From NCBI GenBank assembly GCA_040218145.1, contig JAVJQK010000122.1, positions 124,001-188,000 of the forward strand: DNA of 64,000 nucleotides, written 5' to 3'. The translations under genes and the position numbers were made by a program. How positions within the stretch are numbered: position 1 is the first letter of the stretch; each line of letters starts with the position of its first letter. Under the pieces are notes generated by a model. It was not told where the DNA came from, made no database searches, and was given only the letters and a program-made list of their open reading frames with translations. Source of the stretch: Sandaracinaceae bacterium. Lineage in GTDB: Bacteria; Myxococcota_A; Polyangia; Polyangiales; Sandaracinaceae. This document shows positions 63,711 through 64,000 of this stretch, piece by piece.

Positions 63711-64000
63711 TCAGGGGAGCGGGCTCTGTCGGATCCAGCGCTCGATCGCGGCGCGCCCGTCCGGGTCGATGGCCTCGGTGCCGAGGGGCGGCATGCCCAG
63801 CTCGCCGCGCAGGCCCATGCGCACGTAGATCTGGGACGCGTCGGGATCGCCGGGCACGAGGAGCTGCCGGGCGCCACCGATGTCATGGAAGGCGACTTGC
63901 TCGACGCTGGTTCGCCACGCGGGGGCCTCGAGCGGGTCGTCGAGACCGACCGGAAGGCTCAGCCGGAGAGACCGGTGCATCGCGAGCGGGTGAGACTCCG
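63711..64000 (-). CDS. 3' end of a cytochrome-like secreted protein (partial)
   Basis: The frame is open past the right window edge, so only about 95 C-terminal residues are seen. They contain LLVPGDPDASQIYVRM and MPPLGTEAIDPDGRAAIERWI, the typical ending of large secreted proteins with a cytochrome c-like domain (as in PSCyt or DUF1588-type proteins), whose Met would be the axial haem ligand. No CxxCH is inside the visible part. The function cannot be stated. Confidence 0.7.
   Translation of the reverse strand, partial: ESHPLAMHRSLRLSLPVGLDDPLEAPAWRTSVEQVAFHDIGGARQLLVPGDPDASQIYVRMGLRGELGMPPLGTEAIDPDGRAAIERWIRQSPLP

Overview
The window is very GC-rich, with strong third-position GC bias and long spurious open frames opposite almost every real gene. 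It looks like chromosomal DNA of a Gram-negative myxobacterium-type organism (Myxococcota, Polyangia; a Sandaracinus-like lineage is my best guess). The reasons are the density of lipoproteins with Asp/Gly/Ala/Pro-rich linkers and Cys-rich modules, a CorE-type ECF sigma factor with a Cys-rich tail, a PilZ protein, outer-membrane beta-barrel and TolC genes, and multihaem lipoproteins. No rRNA, complete tRNA, CRISPR array or insertion sequence is visible. The taxonomic placement is inference.

Layout. Positions 1-7.1 kb hold surface and periplasmic lipoproteins: a beta-helix-like fragment, a helix-hairpin-helix lipoprotein, and a translationally coupled pair of cytochrome c-like lipoproteins. 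From 7.1-17.5 kb lie housekeeping and envelope genes: an HrpB-like helicase coupled to a small membrane protein, a DEDD exonuclease, a DUF1328 protein, a PpiD-like isomerase followed by an M16 peptidase and a zincin, a PilZ protein, and phosphatidylserine synthase. From 17.5-27.9 kb everything is on the minus strand: a GT39-like membrane glycosyltransferase with a partner, two tandem paralogous von Willebrand A-like lipoproteins, and two coupled Asp/Gly-rich lipoproteins. From 28-32.7 kb are a GlcD-type FAD oxidase and the pyruvate dehydrogenase operon (E1 alpha, E1 beta, E2). From 32.8-44.5 kb are two giant paralogous metzincin lipoproteins downstream of an acidic beta-barrel gene. The only gene gap over 300 bp (43937-44452) lies upstream of the barrel gene and contains a textbook-looking sigma-54 promoter. 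From 44.5-52 kb are an active/inactive M16 protease pair, gltX, a CPBP-type membrane protease and an RCC1-repeat lipoprotein.

The right end (52-64 kb) is a metal-resistance island. A copper part contains two small cupredoxins, a CopZ-like chaperone, a CorE-like ECF sigma factor, a CopA-type ATPase, a Tat-exported multicopper oxidase, a TolC-type lipoprotein and a His-rich mini-lipoprotein. Four transcription units there share the same element, [T/C]GTAA[T/G]-N16-CGTC, at matching distance from their starts. This is very probably the promoter recognised by the sigma factor. Next to it is a compact mercury-type operon: a canonical mer operator, a thioredoxin-MerC-like fusion, a glutaredoxin-like protein and a MerR with the three Hg-binding cysteines at exactly the MerR spacing, but no merA. 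A second, lipoprotein-type multicopper oxidase and the end of a cytochrome-like gene close the window.

The observations I consider most worth following are the four-site copper sigma-factor regulon, the merA-less mercury-type operon, and the sigma-54-linked barrel plus twin giant metzincin cluster.
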